DNA of 64,000 bases from Streptomyces collinus Tu 365 (GTDB lineage: Bacteria; Actinomycetota; Actinomycetes; Streptomycetales; Streptomycetaceae): contig NC_021985.1 of the NCBI RefSeq assembly GCF_000444875.1, forward strand, positions 4,670,170 through 4,734,169. Reading direction: 5' to 3'. The notes under the pieces were generated by a model, which saw nothing but the letters and a program-made list of their open reading frames with translations, was not told the origin of the DNA and did not search any database. Position numbers and translations under genes: made by a program. Within the stretch, counting starts at the first letter, position 1; each line of letters opens with the position of its first letter. Positions 20,192 through 28,322 of the stretch are shown piece after piece.

Positions 20192-20589
20192 GGATGTCCC
20201 CCCAGGACTGTGCGAGTGAGGACGCTGACAGTAGCCGTGCCAGGTCATCCATGACCAGGGACTTCCTCCCGCGCTCGTCAGCTTGCCTGAGCCGGCCAGG
20301 GCGGCAGTACTCGCGGCGGTTGCAATGATCTCTGCGACCGTGTGGGACATCGCTGCGATGAGCACTCCGGTGAACCCCTGGACGCGGCCAACGTTCGGCG
20401 TGACTTCATGGCCGCTGCTGTCCCGCCGCCTGAGGTGCGAGCGGCCGTCCGGTGCGTGATGCCCGAACACGGACAGCCATTCCAGATACAGCTATGTCAC
20501 CCGAACGGCCTAACATGAGGTGTCGCCCACATGGATGAACATCAAGCTGAGTGGTGTCCCAACCGAGGCAATCCGTGAAAGGCGAACAA
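20192..20589. other. Intergenic stretch between divergent genes
   Basis: This 398-base gap separates a lipoprotein gene on the minus strand from a small secreted protein gene on the plus strand. It should hold both promoters. The only clear element is the 14-bp palindrome at 20243-20256. No convincing gene is visible. Confidence 0.4.
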
Positions 20590-20826
20590 ATGCGCATTCG
20601 ACGAGTCCTCGCCGCCGTCATCGCCACGGCAGCCCTCGCCGGGGTCGGCCTCGCAGGCGCCGCCACCGCCACCGCCACAACCGCCACCGCCGCAACCGCC
20701 GCCCCCGCCAGCCTCACCCCGGGTGAGTGCGAGCAGGGCGGCGGAACGGTCGATCGGTCGAACTTGTCCTCGGCCCATCTCCCGACCTGCAAGGGCGGCA
20801 AGTTCAACGGGCAGGAAGTCGACTAA
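20590..20826 (+). CDS. Small secreted protein
   Basis: The 78-residue product has an Arg-containing start, a hydrophobic core and an Ala/Thr-rich export region, giving a mature peptide of roughly 35 residues with two cysteines (GECEQGG and PTCKGG) that could form one disulfide. GAAAGGCG lies just before the ATG. The mature part resembles small Streptomyces secreted peptides of unknown role. A strong terminator hairpin follows the stop. Confidence 0.7.
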   Translation: MRIRRVLAAVIATAALAGVGLAGAATATATTATAATAAPASLTPGECEQGGGTVDRSNLSSAHLPTCKGGKFNGQEVD

Positions 20827-20837
20827 AACCCCACTAG

Positions 20838-20866
20838 GCGCCCCGCAGCCACGCGCTGCGGGGCGC
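20838..20866 (+). terminator. Hairpin terminator after the small secreted protein gene
   Basis: A perfect 12-bp stem (GCGCCCCGCAGC / GCTGCGGGGCGC) with a 5-base loop lies 12 bases after the stop. Confidence 0.75.
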
Positions 20867-21035
20867 TCCCACGCGAGCGGAGCCGGGAGAGCCGACGGCA
20901 GCCGGCGACCGCGTGATGGCGAGCTGAGGTACCCCTGCTTCGCCAGCGCATCCTCCTCCAGCGCTCACCACATGGCGCTACCACCGATATGAGAGCCGTG
21001 GGTCTGGACGCACCCACCGATCGCAGTGCCAGGAG

Positions 21036-21671
21036 TCACTGACACTGCTTCAAGGCCACGTGGTACACGGTTTTGATCGTGCCGTCCGTCGAGTCCATCT
21101 CCATGAAGCTGGTGGCGCTCGGGCTTGAGGTGCCGGCGTCGACCTGTAGTTCAGTGTTGATGTTGAGGTTGCGCTCCTCCCCGCAGGGGGCGAAGACCAG
21201 GGCGGCGACGGGCACGGTGTCGGTCGTCTGCCAGTCGCCGGTGAACCCGGCCTTGAAGTGATGGGTCTTGGTGGTGGTGGCGTTGCCCTGGAAGTGGTAG
21301 CTGGCCCGCTGGGTCCCGGACGCACCCGGTGCCAGTGACGCGAAGCCGCGGTAGTCCGCGGACACGATCGCGTAGGTGAGACCACCGGGGACGTGCACGC
21401 GCAGGTCGAGCTGACAGTTCTTCCGGAAGTCCGTCGGCGCCGAGCCGGGCCCCACCTTGGCGAGGTAGTTACTGTAGGTGACGGTGAAGGCGGTGTTGTC
21501 AGGGGAGACGGCCACGGCGGCCGTCCCCGGCGGGCAGCCGGTACCGTTGGCCGCCACACCGTCGATGACGATCCGGGCCGTCGGCGGGGGCGGAGCCGCG
21601 CTGGCACCGAAGGCCGACGAGCCGAACAATGATGTGACGACACCAGCTGCCGCAAGCGCGCGGAGCACCAT
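21036..21671 (-). CDS. Secreted DUF4360 protein
   Basis: From the ATG at 21671, with GAAGGGAAG just upstream, the product is 211 residues with a Sec signal peptide ending near FGASA. The mature domain has the DUF4360 hallmarks: an N-terminal GTGCPPGT, SPDNTAFTVTYSNY, FRKNCQLD and a late APCGEERN and KQCQ, giving four cysteines that could form two disulfides. Function is unknown. An upstream in-frame ATG at 21764 would bury the signal peptide and is less likely. Confidence 0.8.
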   Translation of the reverse strand: MVLRALAAAGVVTSLFGSSAFGASAAPPPPTARIVIDGVAANGTGCPPGTAAVAVSPDNTAFTVTYSNYLAKVGPGSAPTDFRKNCQLDLRVHVPGGLTYAIVSADYRGFASLAPGASGTQRASYHFQGNATTTKTHHFKAGFTGDWQTTDTVPVAALVFAPCGEERNLNINTELQVDAGTSSPSATSFMEMDSTDGTIKTVYHVALKQCQ

Positions 21672-22616
21672 GGGCTTCCCTTCAATCGTCCACGGATCCA
21701 GGGCGAGCGAGCCCGGCCCACCGGATTTGACGTGGGCATCGCACCACATGCGACGTGCCCGCATACGGAACGTGACGTATCAGTCACTCAGTCGGCCTTC
21801 GAGGCGGAGGCCTCGTTCACCCACGCGCGGGCACGGAGCGGCGTCGGCTCGGATACAGCGGCTGTCGGGGTGGCGGGATTTGAACCCACGACCTGGGGGC
21901 GTCCGCCGTTGTGCGTCTGCGTTGTCACGCAGTCGGACACTCATCGCTGAACGGTCCATCACGACAAGTCCGTTGTCAGTGCCCGCGTCTATGGTCTCAA
22001 GCGCGCGGTCGGCTTCCGGGGGTTCCAGCTCTGAAGGAAAGGGTTTCATCCCCGGCCTGTCCGGGGGCGGCTCGGGGACACGTCCGGGACCTAACCGACG
22101 GTCGGGCTTCGTCGATGGCCATGAGATGACCTGCCAGCGCCGGCCGCGCACCTCCTCCGGGACCTTCGCCTGTGTTCACGCGTGTCCGGGGCTTCAGCCC
22201 GGCAGGTCGTCCCGTCCCGGCTGAACGCCGATGGCCGCTGACGAATGAGACGGAAGCTGAGACGGACAGGCGCCGGCGCCCCAGGCGGTCGGCTGGTGGC
22301 CGCTTGGGGCCGGTGCGACCGTAGCCGCAGGCCGGCCTCGGTCTCAAGGGCGAGTGCGCGGTCGCTCGGCTCCAGTTTCCACCAGCGGACCGTGGGCTGA
22401 CCTCTTGACCGTGGCAAGCCGTCAGTGAGCGTGAGGCGGCCTGTTCCCGCGGGAGCAGGGATAGAAGCGATCACCCAGGTGGGAGCGGATCTGGAACCCT
22501 TCCGGGTCGGGCCCGTGGGCATCTCGGCCGCCCTTTGCGCCAACGCGGCCCGCAAGGGTGGCTTCACCCATTGCCTCAAGGGGCACACGACCAGTGAGAC
22601 CCACGGAGGTACCGAG
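21672..22616. other. Non-coding or decayed stretch spanning the left island boundary
   Basis: This 945-base region contains the partial tRNA-Pro repeat at 21864-21894. Beyond it no gene with convincing codon bias is visible. Two minus-strand patches near 22330-22390 and 21980-22040 read similar short peptides (LEPSDRALALET and LEPPEADRALET), which may be remnants of a duplicated and decayed gene. The family is unknown. Confidence 0.4.
21864..21894 (-). repeat. Left attachment-site repeat (tRNA-Pro 3' end copy)
   Basis: These 31 bases are identical to 25661-25691, the 3' end and T-arm of the intact tRNA-Pro gene. The sequence beyond the repeat does not fold as a tRNA, so this is a partial copy, as expected for an att site. 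Confidence 0.75.
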
Positions 22617-22790
22617 ATGAGCGCCGGAGAACGGGCCAGGGCAAAGGCTGAACAGATCGTCGGTAAGACCGTGCGGACGGCAGCCCACGCGATGCACAAG
22701 GAAACGCTCGCGGCGAAAGGCGCCGCTCTCGAAGCACGAGGCAAAATGCGGGGCACGAAGGAACAGGCCAAGGGCTCCTTCAAGCGCTGA
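22617..22790 (+). CDS. CsbD-like stress protein
   Basis: The 57-residue, Lys/Ala-rich, highly charged helical protein matches the CsbD pattern (AKAEQIVGKT near the start, KMRGTKEQAKGSFKR at the end). Members are small general-stress proteins of unknown mechanism. GGAGG lies 8 bases before the ATG at 22617. It is the first clear gene inside the island. Confidence 0.72.
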   Translation: MSAGERARAKAEQIVGKTVRTAAHAMHKETLAAKGAALEARGKMRGTKEQAKGSFKR

Positions 22791-23051
22791 GCGGGCTGTC
22801 GCAGGCTTACGCGCCCCAGGAACGGCTGAAGACCCAGGGAGAGGGAAACAACCTCTTGCCTGGGCCTTCTTGCCTGGGCCTTCGGCGTTCCGAGCGGGCC
22901 GCAGGAATCGGACCCACGTAGCCAGTTCGGAAGATCGCGTATACGGCTCGATGCTGACCTGGCAAGGGCCGCTGGAGTCGCCGCCGGTGGAAGTGACCGA
23001 GGACGAATCGGGTTCCCGCTCTGGAACGTGGTCGTCGCTCTGACGCGCACG

Positions 23052-24272
23052 ATGTGGGTTGATGTACGCGACATCGAGGGCGGCGAGGTGGCTGTGGAGC
23101 AGGATTCGCGCGGAGATGCTGGTGGCGGTGCTGGCGAGTACGCAGCCGAAGACACGGCGGACCGGTCGGTCGGGACGCTGGAGCTGTTCTTCGACCTGGT
23201 CTTCGTCTACGCGATGTCCCAGGTGACGATCCTGATGTTGGCGGACATCTCCTGGGCGGGCTTCGGGCGCGGGCTCCTGGCGCTCGCCGTGGTGTGGTGG
23301 GCGTGGGTCTGCTACGCCTGGCTGACCAACACCTCCGACCACGCCGGGCCCGTGCACCGGCTGCTGATCTTCCTGGCGATGGCGGCGATGCTGGTTGCCG
23401 CGGTCGCATTGCCCCAGGCATTCGGCGGGCGGGCGCTGGTGTTCGGACTCGCGTTCCTGGCGGTCCGACTGATCCACGTCGCGCTGCTGGCTCTCGACGT
23501 GCGGGGCGAGGCCGACGTGGGTGCGCCCGCGCTGCGGCTGGTCCCTTCCCTCCTCGGCGGGCCGTTCCTGCTGGTGACCGCCGCGTTCGTCGACACACCG
23601 GGGCGGGAGCTGCTGTGGATCGTGGCCGTGGTGATCGGCTTCTCGGGACCGGTCGTGATCGGTACGGCCGGCTGGGGTGTGGCGCCCGGTTACTTCGTGG
23701 AACGGCATGGGCAGATCATCATCATCGCGCTGGGTGAGGCGATCGTTCAGGTGGGCGCCGGCGCCCAACACTCTCTGGGACGGCTGAGCGTGGTGACCGC
23801 CGTCCTGTTCGCGGTGCTGATCGCGGCCGGCCTGTGGTGGTCCTACTTCGGTTATCTCCGCGGCGGGGCCGAGCGGCGGCTGCGCGGTACCCGGAATGGG
23901 GAGCGGGCCCGGCTCGCGCGCGATTCCTACAGCTACCTGCACCTGCCGCTGGTGGCCGGGGTGGTCTTCTTCGCGCTCGGGGTGAACGAGGCCGTCGCGG
24001 GTGCAGACGAACCGCTCCCGCTGTTGCCCGCCGTGGCCATGGCCGGTGGCGTCGCGCTGTTCTTCGCCGGCGACGTCGCCTACCGGTGGCGCGATCACCA
24101 CCAGCTGGCCGTCGATCGCCTCCTTGCCGCACTTGGGGCTGCCGCGGTGATCCCGGTCGCTGGGGTGGCGCCGGCGTTGGCTGCCCTCGCCGGGCTCATG
24201 CTCATCTGCCTGTTCCAGACGAGTTGGGAGCTCTGGCGTCACCCGCCGATCGGGCCGGTCGGCAGCTCCTGA
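23052..24272 (+). CDS. Low-temperature-requirement A (LtrA)-like membrane protein
   Basis: The product is about 406 residues with a hydrophilic N-terminus of about 35 residues, then LELFFDLVFVYAMSQV, the LtrA family signature, and around eleven membrane spans. A conserved FVERHGQIIIIALGE motif lies mid-protein. The family name comes from a Listeria cold-growth mutant; the biochemical role is unknown. The start is uncertain: ATG 23052 is taken, GTG 23028 and a later GTG GCT GTG are alternatives, and none has a clear ribosome binding site. A terminator hairpin follows. Confidence 0.8.
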   Translation: MWVDVRDIEGGEVAVEQDSRGDAGGGAGEYAAEDTADRSVGTLELFFDLVFVYAMSQVTILMLADISWAGFGRGLLALAVVWWAWVCYAWLTNTSDHAGPVHRLLIFLAMAAMLVAAVALPQAFGGRALVFGLAFLAVRLIHVALLALDVRGEADVGAPALRLVPSLLGGPFLLVTAAFVDTPGRELLWIVAVVIGFSGPVVIGTAGWGVAPGYFVERHGQIIIIALGEAIVQVGAGAQHSLGRLSVVTAVLFAVLIAAGLWWSYFGYLRGGAERRLRGTRNGERARLARDSYSYLHLPLVAGVVFFALGVNEAVAGADEPLPLLPAVAMAGGVALFFAGDVAYRWRDHHQLAVDRLLAALGAAAVIPVAGVAPALAALAGLMLICLFQTSWELWRHPPIGPVGSS

Positions 24273-24395
24273 CCTTTGAGCGCCTTCGACGTTCCCACTC
24301 GTCCTGCCTTCGGGGCATAGCCCACTCACCCCAGCTTCCATCCCGTCCGCCGTCGACCCGTACACCGTGGAGCGGGCGTGGTTCAGGGCGTGTCA

Positions 24396-24435
24396 AAGGC
24401 CCCTCACCTGCGGAAATCCGTAGGTGAGGGGCCTT
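24396..24435. terminator. Long hairpin between convergent island genes
   Basis: A 19-bp stem with one G-T wobble (AAGGCCCCTCACCTGCGGA and its complement) and a very small loop lies between the LtrA-like and CBM14-like genes. It can work on both strands. Confidence 0.75.
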
Positions 24436-24549
24436 GTGTCTGCTGTTCCCCGTGGTACCCCGCTCGTTCTGGCACGGTTGTGGCACAACCGCTTCGTCCC
24501 GAAGCATCGGGGACGCTCGTCTCTCTTAGAGGGACAGCCCCGTCTCCGC

Positions 24550-24894
24550 TTAAGGCGATTCCTCTGCTTCCTCCTCCGGCTCTGCCGAGGGCTCTTCTTC
24601 CTGTGGCTTCGGAGCTCCACACTCCAGCACAAGCTCGTCGAACACCTCGCCTTCGGGGCAGCTGTACTTGGCACCGAAGAAGAAGCTGCACACGGAGTAC
24701 TTGGTGGGATCGTTCGGGTCGGGCACCTTTACCGGCAGTAGCCCGGCGTCCGGGGGGCAGTCAGGGATGTTGGGATCGAAGCTTGCAGCTTTGACGGCGA
24801 AGAGCGGATTCGCCTGTGCCGTGGTGATGGTGGGCAGGAGAGCCATGCCAGCCAGGCTGAAGCATGCCAAAACCCGAGTCGTAGAGCGATTCAC
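24550..24894 (-). CDS. Small secreted protein with CBM14 (peritrophin-A)-like domain
   Basis: The product is 114 residues from the GTG at 24894, which has GGAAGG six bases upstream. A signal peptide ends near TTAQA. The mature part has the cysteine pattern of chitin-binding type-2 domains: IPDCPPD, KYSVCSFF, KYSCPEGEVF, LECGAP, with the conserved aromatic and CPEG...F block. A Glu/Pro-rich acidic tail (EEEPSAEPEEEAEE) ends the protein. CBM14 domains are best known from animals. Chitin binding is inferred from the pattern alone, and one cysteine of the usual six is missing. Confidence 0.65.
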   Translation of the reverse strand: MNRSTTRVLACFSLAGMALLPTITTAQANPLFAVKAASFDPNIPDCPPDAGLLPVKVPDPNDPTKYSVCSFFFGAKYSCPEGEVFDELVLECGAPKPQEEEPSAEPEEEAEESP

Positions 24895-25661
24895 CAGGGA
24901 CCTTCCATCAAGACGTGGAGCGGCACTGGACGGGTGCCACACGCCATACGAACACGTTGAGTATCGACAATATAACTCAAAGTAATCGACGTGTTGATGG
25001 TCTTGTAGGTTCAGTGAGGCTGGAGTCCCGCCGGCCGATCCCCCGCCGGAGGCATCGCCTTGACCTGTTGGCGTTCTGCAGAGATCGACTCACACAGACT
25101 GGCGCTTCCTGCGTGTGGGCGCAGCGCGGGCTTAGCGGGCCGAAGGCAGGAGCGGAGCGCAGCCGGGGCTTGACGTTCGCACGATCCGTTCCGCCGACTT
25201 CGACGGCGGCCAGGAGCTGACCGAGCGGGCCGTCGCCGGCAACGAAGTGATCACGGCCTTCCCGAGGAGCTGGAACTGATGGACAAGGTCGCCTGCGCGC
25301 ACACAGCCGATTCTGCCGGGCACGTCCCAGGCCAGGGCCTGGCGCTCACCTCGCCTGGTAGCAGGCATGGGCTCTTCGTTGCCCGCGAGACCTGAGGACG
25401 GGGAATGGTGGCGAAGGGCAGAAGAACGGCGTACACCATGGCCATATGTCATCCGTGCCAGTGCCATGTGCGGTTTGGCACACCTCACGCGTCCCTATGC
25501 TCCATGGGTCTCTCCGTGATCTGCCGGGTGCTGTCTCGGTGGGAACGGAATGGGAGCCGCCCGGGAGCCGGACTCCGATGTCGGCTCCCAAAACGCCCTG
25601 CACAACCACTCAGGGGCCTGACCCGCTGAGCGGATCAGGCCCCTGGCCTGGTACTACGGCG
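24895..25661. other. Non-coding or decayed stretch at the right side of the island
   Basis: This 767-base region has no intact gene. A plus-strand patch at 25172-25279 reads a plausible C-terminal peptide (DFDGGQELTERAVAG, ending PRSWN) without a start, which suggests a gene fragment. A minus-strand patch around 25346-25560 has no recognisable domain. The right end carries the terminator of tRNA-Pro. Confidence 0.4.
25611..25645 (-). terminator. Hairpin downstream of tRNA-Pro
   Basis: An 11-bp stem CAGGGGCCTGA / TCAGGCCCCTG, extended inward with one mismatch, lies 17 bases beyond the tRNA 3' end. Confidence 0.65.
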
Positions 25662-25691
25662 TCGGGGTGGCGGGATTTGAACCCACGACCT
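25661..25691 (-). repeat. Right attachment-site repeat within tRNA-Pro
   Basis: This is the 31-bp copy inside the intact tRNA gene, identical to 21864-21894. It covers the T-arm and acceptor 3' strand, the usual crossover region for tRNA-targeting integrases. Confidence 0.75.
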
Positions 25692-25735
25692 CTTCGTCCC
25701 GAACGAAGCGCGCTGCCAAGCTGCGCTACACCCCG
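25662..25735 (-). tRNA. tRNA-Pro (anticodon CGG)
   Basis: The reverse strand folds as a complete tRNA. The acceptor stem is CGGGGTG / CACCCCG with discriminator A. The D-arm follows. The anticodon stem is CTTCG / CGAAG around the loop TTCGGGA, with anticodon CGG reading CCG. The T-arm has the standard GGTTCAAATCC loop. The CCA end is not encoded. Confidence 0.95.
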
Positions 25736-25801
25736 ATCATCGCTGCTCTCGCTGCGACGTCGTTTACTTTAGCCCACTGGTGGCCCCAGACGAAATCCGA
25801 T

Positions 25802-26560
25802 TCAGACGCGGCGGCGGGTCGGGGTCGGGCGGGTGTGGTCGACGGCGATCAGGAGGACCGCCAGGGCGTAGATCGCGAGGCCCGTCAGGAGGGCGTTCGC
25901 CAGGGTGCTGCGGTAGCCGTCGGTGTCGGCGTCGAGGAACGGGTACAGGTAGTGCGCCGGGGTCGCGGGGGCCAGGAGTGCGGCTCGGGTGAGGTAGAAG
26001 GCCAGGTAGGCCAGGGGGTAGAGGAGCCAGGCCGCCGCCTGGCGCAGGTGCAGGCGCGCCGCCGGGGTGAGGAGCAGCCAGTCCAGGACGACCGCCGCCG
26101 GGACCAGCAGGTGGAGGACCTGGAGGGTCGCCCACTGGGCGTGCCAGCGGGCCGGGGGCGCGGCCGCGTCCGTCATGGCGAACGGGGGCGCCGTGTGGGC
26201 CAGGAGCAGGTGGTACACCAGCGCGGTGATCACGGCGTACAGGAGCGTCGCGCCGGCCACGGACGACGGCAGTGGGCGCCGGGCGCGCCAGGCTCTCGAC
26301 GCCGACATCAGCATGACCACCGCCACCAGGATGTTCGTCTGGACGCTGAAGTAGCTCAGGGTCCGGGCGGGGGTGCCCAGGAGGAGTTCCAGGGCCACGC
26401 CGGCCGCCGCCGCCAGCGCGGTCAGGAAGCGGAACACCGCCACCGGCGGGCGGCGGATCGGGGCGACCACCGCCGTGGCCGGGACCGGGGCGGGCAGCAG
26501 GAGGGGCGTGGCCGGGACCGCGGGCAGGTCCGGCATGTCCCTCGGTATCGGAGCGGTCAT
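25802..26560 (-). CDS. Pr6Pr-family integral membrane protein
   Basis: The product is 252 residues from the ATG at 26560. A Pro-rich cytoplasmic N-terminus of about 45 residues precedes six to seven membrane spans. Features typical of Pr6Pr (FAR-17a/AIG1-like) proteins are the YFSVQTNILV motif after the second span and conserved His residues (VYHLLL, HLLVPAAVVLDW). Function in bacteria is not established. An in-frame ATG at 26578 is possible. Confidence 0.75.
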   Translation of the reverse strand: MTAPIPRDMPDLPAVPATPLLLPAPVPATAVVAPIRRPPVAVFRFLTALAAAAGVALELLLGTPARTLSYFSVQTNILVAVVMLMSASRAWRARRPLPSSVAGATLLYAVITALVYHLLLAHTAPPFAMTDAAAPPARWHAQWATLQVLHLLVPAAVVLDWLLLTPAARLHLRQAAAWLLYPLAYLAFYLTRAALLAPATPAHYLYPFLDADTDGYRSTLANALLTGLAIYALAVLLIAVDHTRPTPTRRRV

Positions 26561-26687
26561 GCACCTCACGCTAGGCAAAGAGGGGTAATGCGGCTATTTC
26601 GGGCACTCCGAATGGGTTGTGTCCACCCCTGGGGCACTGTCGTCCCCGCCCCGCCCCGCTCCGCCCCGGCAACGGCAGCGGCAGCGC

Positions 26688-27617
26688 CTACTCCTCGCGC
26701 CCCACCAGCGTCAGCAGCGTCGCCTCCGGCGGGCAGGCGAACCGTACCGGTGTGTAGCGGTTCGTGCCGCAGCCGGCCGAGACGTGGAGGTAGGAGGTGT
26801 GGCCCTCGGCCGTGTGCCGGGACAGGCCCTTCACCCGGTCCGTGTCCAGGTCGCAGTTGGTGACCAGGGCGCCGTAGAAGGGGATGCACAACTGGCCGCC
26901 GTGCGTGTGGCCGGCCAGCACCAGCGGGTAGCCGTCCGCTGTGAAGGCGTCCAGGACGCGCAGGTACGGCGCGTGCACGACACCCATCGAGAAGTCGTAC
27001 GAGCCGGAGGGACCGCCGGCGACGCGCGCGTAGCGGTCGCGCTTGATGTGCGGGTCGTCCAGGCCGGTCAGTTCGACCGACACGCCCTCGACCTTCAGCA
27101 CGCCCCGCGTGTTCGTCAGGTTCAGCCAGCCCGCCGCGTCGAAGCCGTCCCTGAGGTCCTCCCAGGGGTTGTGGATCACGCCCACCGCCGGCGCGTTGCC
27201 GTTCAGGCCGTGCTTGCCGTTGGCCTTCTCCAGCAGGTAGCGGGCGGGGTTGCGCATGCGGGGGCCGTAGTAGTCGTTGGAGCCGAAGACGTACGCGCCC
27301 GGGAACTCCATCAGCGGGCCCAGCGCGTCGAGGACCTCGGGGACGCCCTCGGGGTCCGAGAGGTTGTCGCCCGTGTTGATCACGAAGTCCGGGCGCAGGC
27401 CGGCCAGCGACTGCAGCCAGCGCTGCTTCTTGCGCTGGCCTCCGACCATGTGGATGTCGGAGACCTGGAGCACGCGCAGCGGGCGCATGCCCGGCGGGAG
27501 GACGGGGACCGTCACCCGTCGGAGGCGGAAGGAGCGGGCCTCGAAGCCCGCCGCGTACGCCACTCCGGCGGCTCCCGCCGCCATGATTCCCAGGGGTACT
27601 CCGTATCGCGCGCGCAT
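26688..27617 (-). CDS. Membrane-anchored metallophosphoesterase
   Basis: The 309-residue protein has an N-terminal hydrophobic segment (residues 8-25) and a calcineurin-like phosphoesterase domain. Its metal-binding motifs are all present: SDIHMVGG, NTGDN, FGSNDYYG and AGHTHGGQL. This matches the YkuE-like branch that acts on lipid or envelope phosphoesters. The exact substrate is unknown. It is divergent from the GatB/YqeY gene, about 93 bases apart. Confidence 0.88.
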   Translation of the reverse strand: MRARYGVPLGIMAAGAAGVAYAAGFEARSFRLRRVTVPVLPPGMRPLRVLQVSDIHMVGGQRKKQRWLQSLAGLRPDFVINTGDNLSDPEGVPEVLDALGPLMEFPGAYVFGSNDYYGPRMRNPARYLLEKANGKHGLNGNAPAVGVIHNPWEDLRDGFDAAGWLNLTNTRGVLKVEGVSVELTGLDDPHIKRDRYARVAGGPSGSYDFSMGVVHAPYLRVLDAFTADGYPLVLAGHTHGGQLCIPFYGALVTNCDLDTDRVKGLSRHTAEGHTSYLHVSAGCGTNRYTPVRFACPPEATLLTLVGREE

Positions 27618-27710
27618 ACCTCCATCGTGTCAGACCTCACCAGGGCTCCGGGACCGGCCGCCCTTAAATGCGTGGGCGCCCGCACCGCCGTAGCTGCGAC
27701 AATCGACGGC

Positions 27711-28178
27711 ATGACCACCACGCTCAAGTCGAAGCTGCAGGACGACCTCAACGCCGCGATCAAGGAGCGCGACGAGCTCCGCTCCTCGACGCTCCGGCTG
27801 ACGCTCGCCGCGATCACCAAGGAGGAGGTCGCCGGCAAGGAGAAGCGCGAGCTCTCCGACGACGAGGTCCTCAAGGTGATCACCAAGGAGGCCAAGAAGC
27901 GCCGCGAGGCGGCCGACGCCTTCGCACAGGGTGGTCGCCCGGAGTCGGCCGAGCGGGAGAAGGCGGAGGGCGAGCTGCTCGCCACCTACCTGCCCAAGCA
28001 GCTGTCCGACGACGAGCTGAACGTCATCGTCGCCCAGGCCGTCGAGGAGGCGAAGGCGGGCGGCGCCGAGGGGCCGCGTGCCATGGGCGCTGTGATGAAG
28101 ATCGTGAACCCGAAGGTGGCCGGCCTGGCCGAGGGCGGCCGTGTCGCCGCCGTGGTGAAGAAGCTGCTCCAGGGCTGA
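27711..28178 (+). CDS. GatB/YqeY domain protein
   Basis: The 155-residue helical protein matches the YqeY family: DELRSSTLRLTLAAI near the start, a REAADAFAQGGRPE segment, LPKQLSDDEL and a C-terminal GRVAAVVKKLL. The family resembles the tail domain of amidotransferase GatB and is thought to interact with tRNA; no enzymatic activity is known. It ends in a strong bidirectional terminator. Confidence 0.9.
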   Translation: MTTTLKSKLQDDLNAAIKERDELRSSTLRLTLAAITKEEVAGKEKRELSDDEVLKVITKEAKKRREAADAFAQGGRPESAEREKAEGELLATYLPKQLSDDELNVIVAQAVEEAKAGGAEGPRAMGAVMKIVNPKVAGLAEGGRVAAVVKKLLQG

Positions 28179-28209
28179 GCCCGGAGGGCCTCGCCCGGGG
28201 AGAGGCGTG

Positions 28210-28257
28210 ACGACAGCGGGGCCGCACCCCTGTAGAGAGGTGCGGCCCCGCTGTCGT
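28210..28257. terminator. Strong bidirectional terminator
   Basis: A 19-bp perfect stem (ACGACAGCGGGGCCGCACC and its complement) with a 10-base loop lies between the convergent YqeY and PBP genes. Confidence 0.85.
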
Positions 28258-28322
28258 ACGTCAGGGGCGGAGACGCCCGCCGCCGTCAGGGGCGACGCCC
28301 GCCGCCGCCGCCCGGTCCCGGA

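Larger units (their letters stand above)
21864..25691. mobile_element. Remnant integrated island at tRNA-Pro
   Basis: A 3.8-kb segment is bounded by 31-bp direct repeats of the tRNA-Pro 3' end, with the intact tRNA at its right end. This is the geometry left by tyrosine-recombinase elements. It carries CsbD-like, LtrA-like and CBM14-like genes plus non-coding remnants. No integrase, excisionase or replication gene is recognisable, so it is a decayed element or an internally deleted one. Confidence 0.6.

Noticed and set aside
21864..21940. A second tRNA-Pro gene
   Set aside because: Only the T-arm and acceptor 3' strand are present. The anticodon and D arms and the acceptor 5' strand are absent, so it is a partial copy.
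22091..24365. Long minus-strand frames across the LtrA-like gene
   Set aside because: They are antisense shadows with Arg/Pro/His-rich composition. The plus strand encodes a normal multi-span membrane protein.
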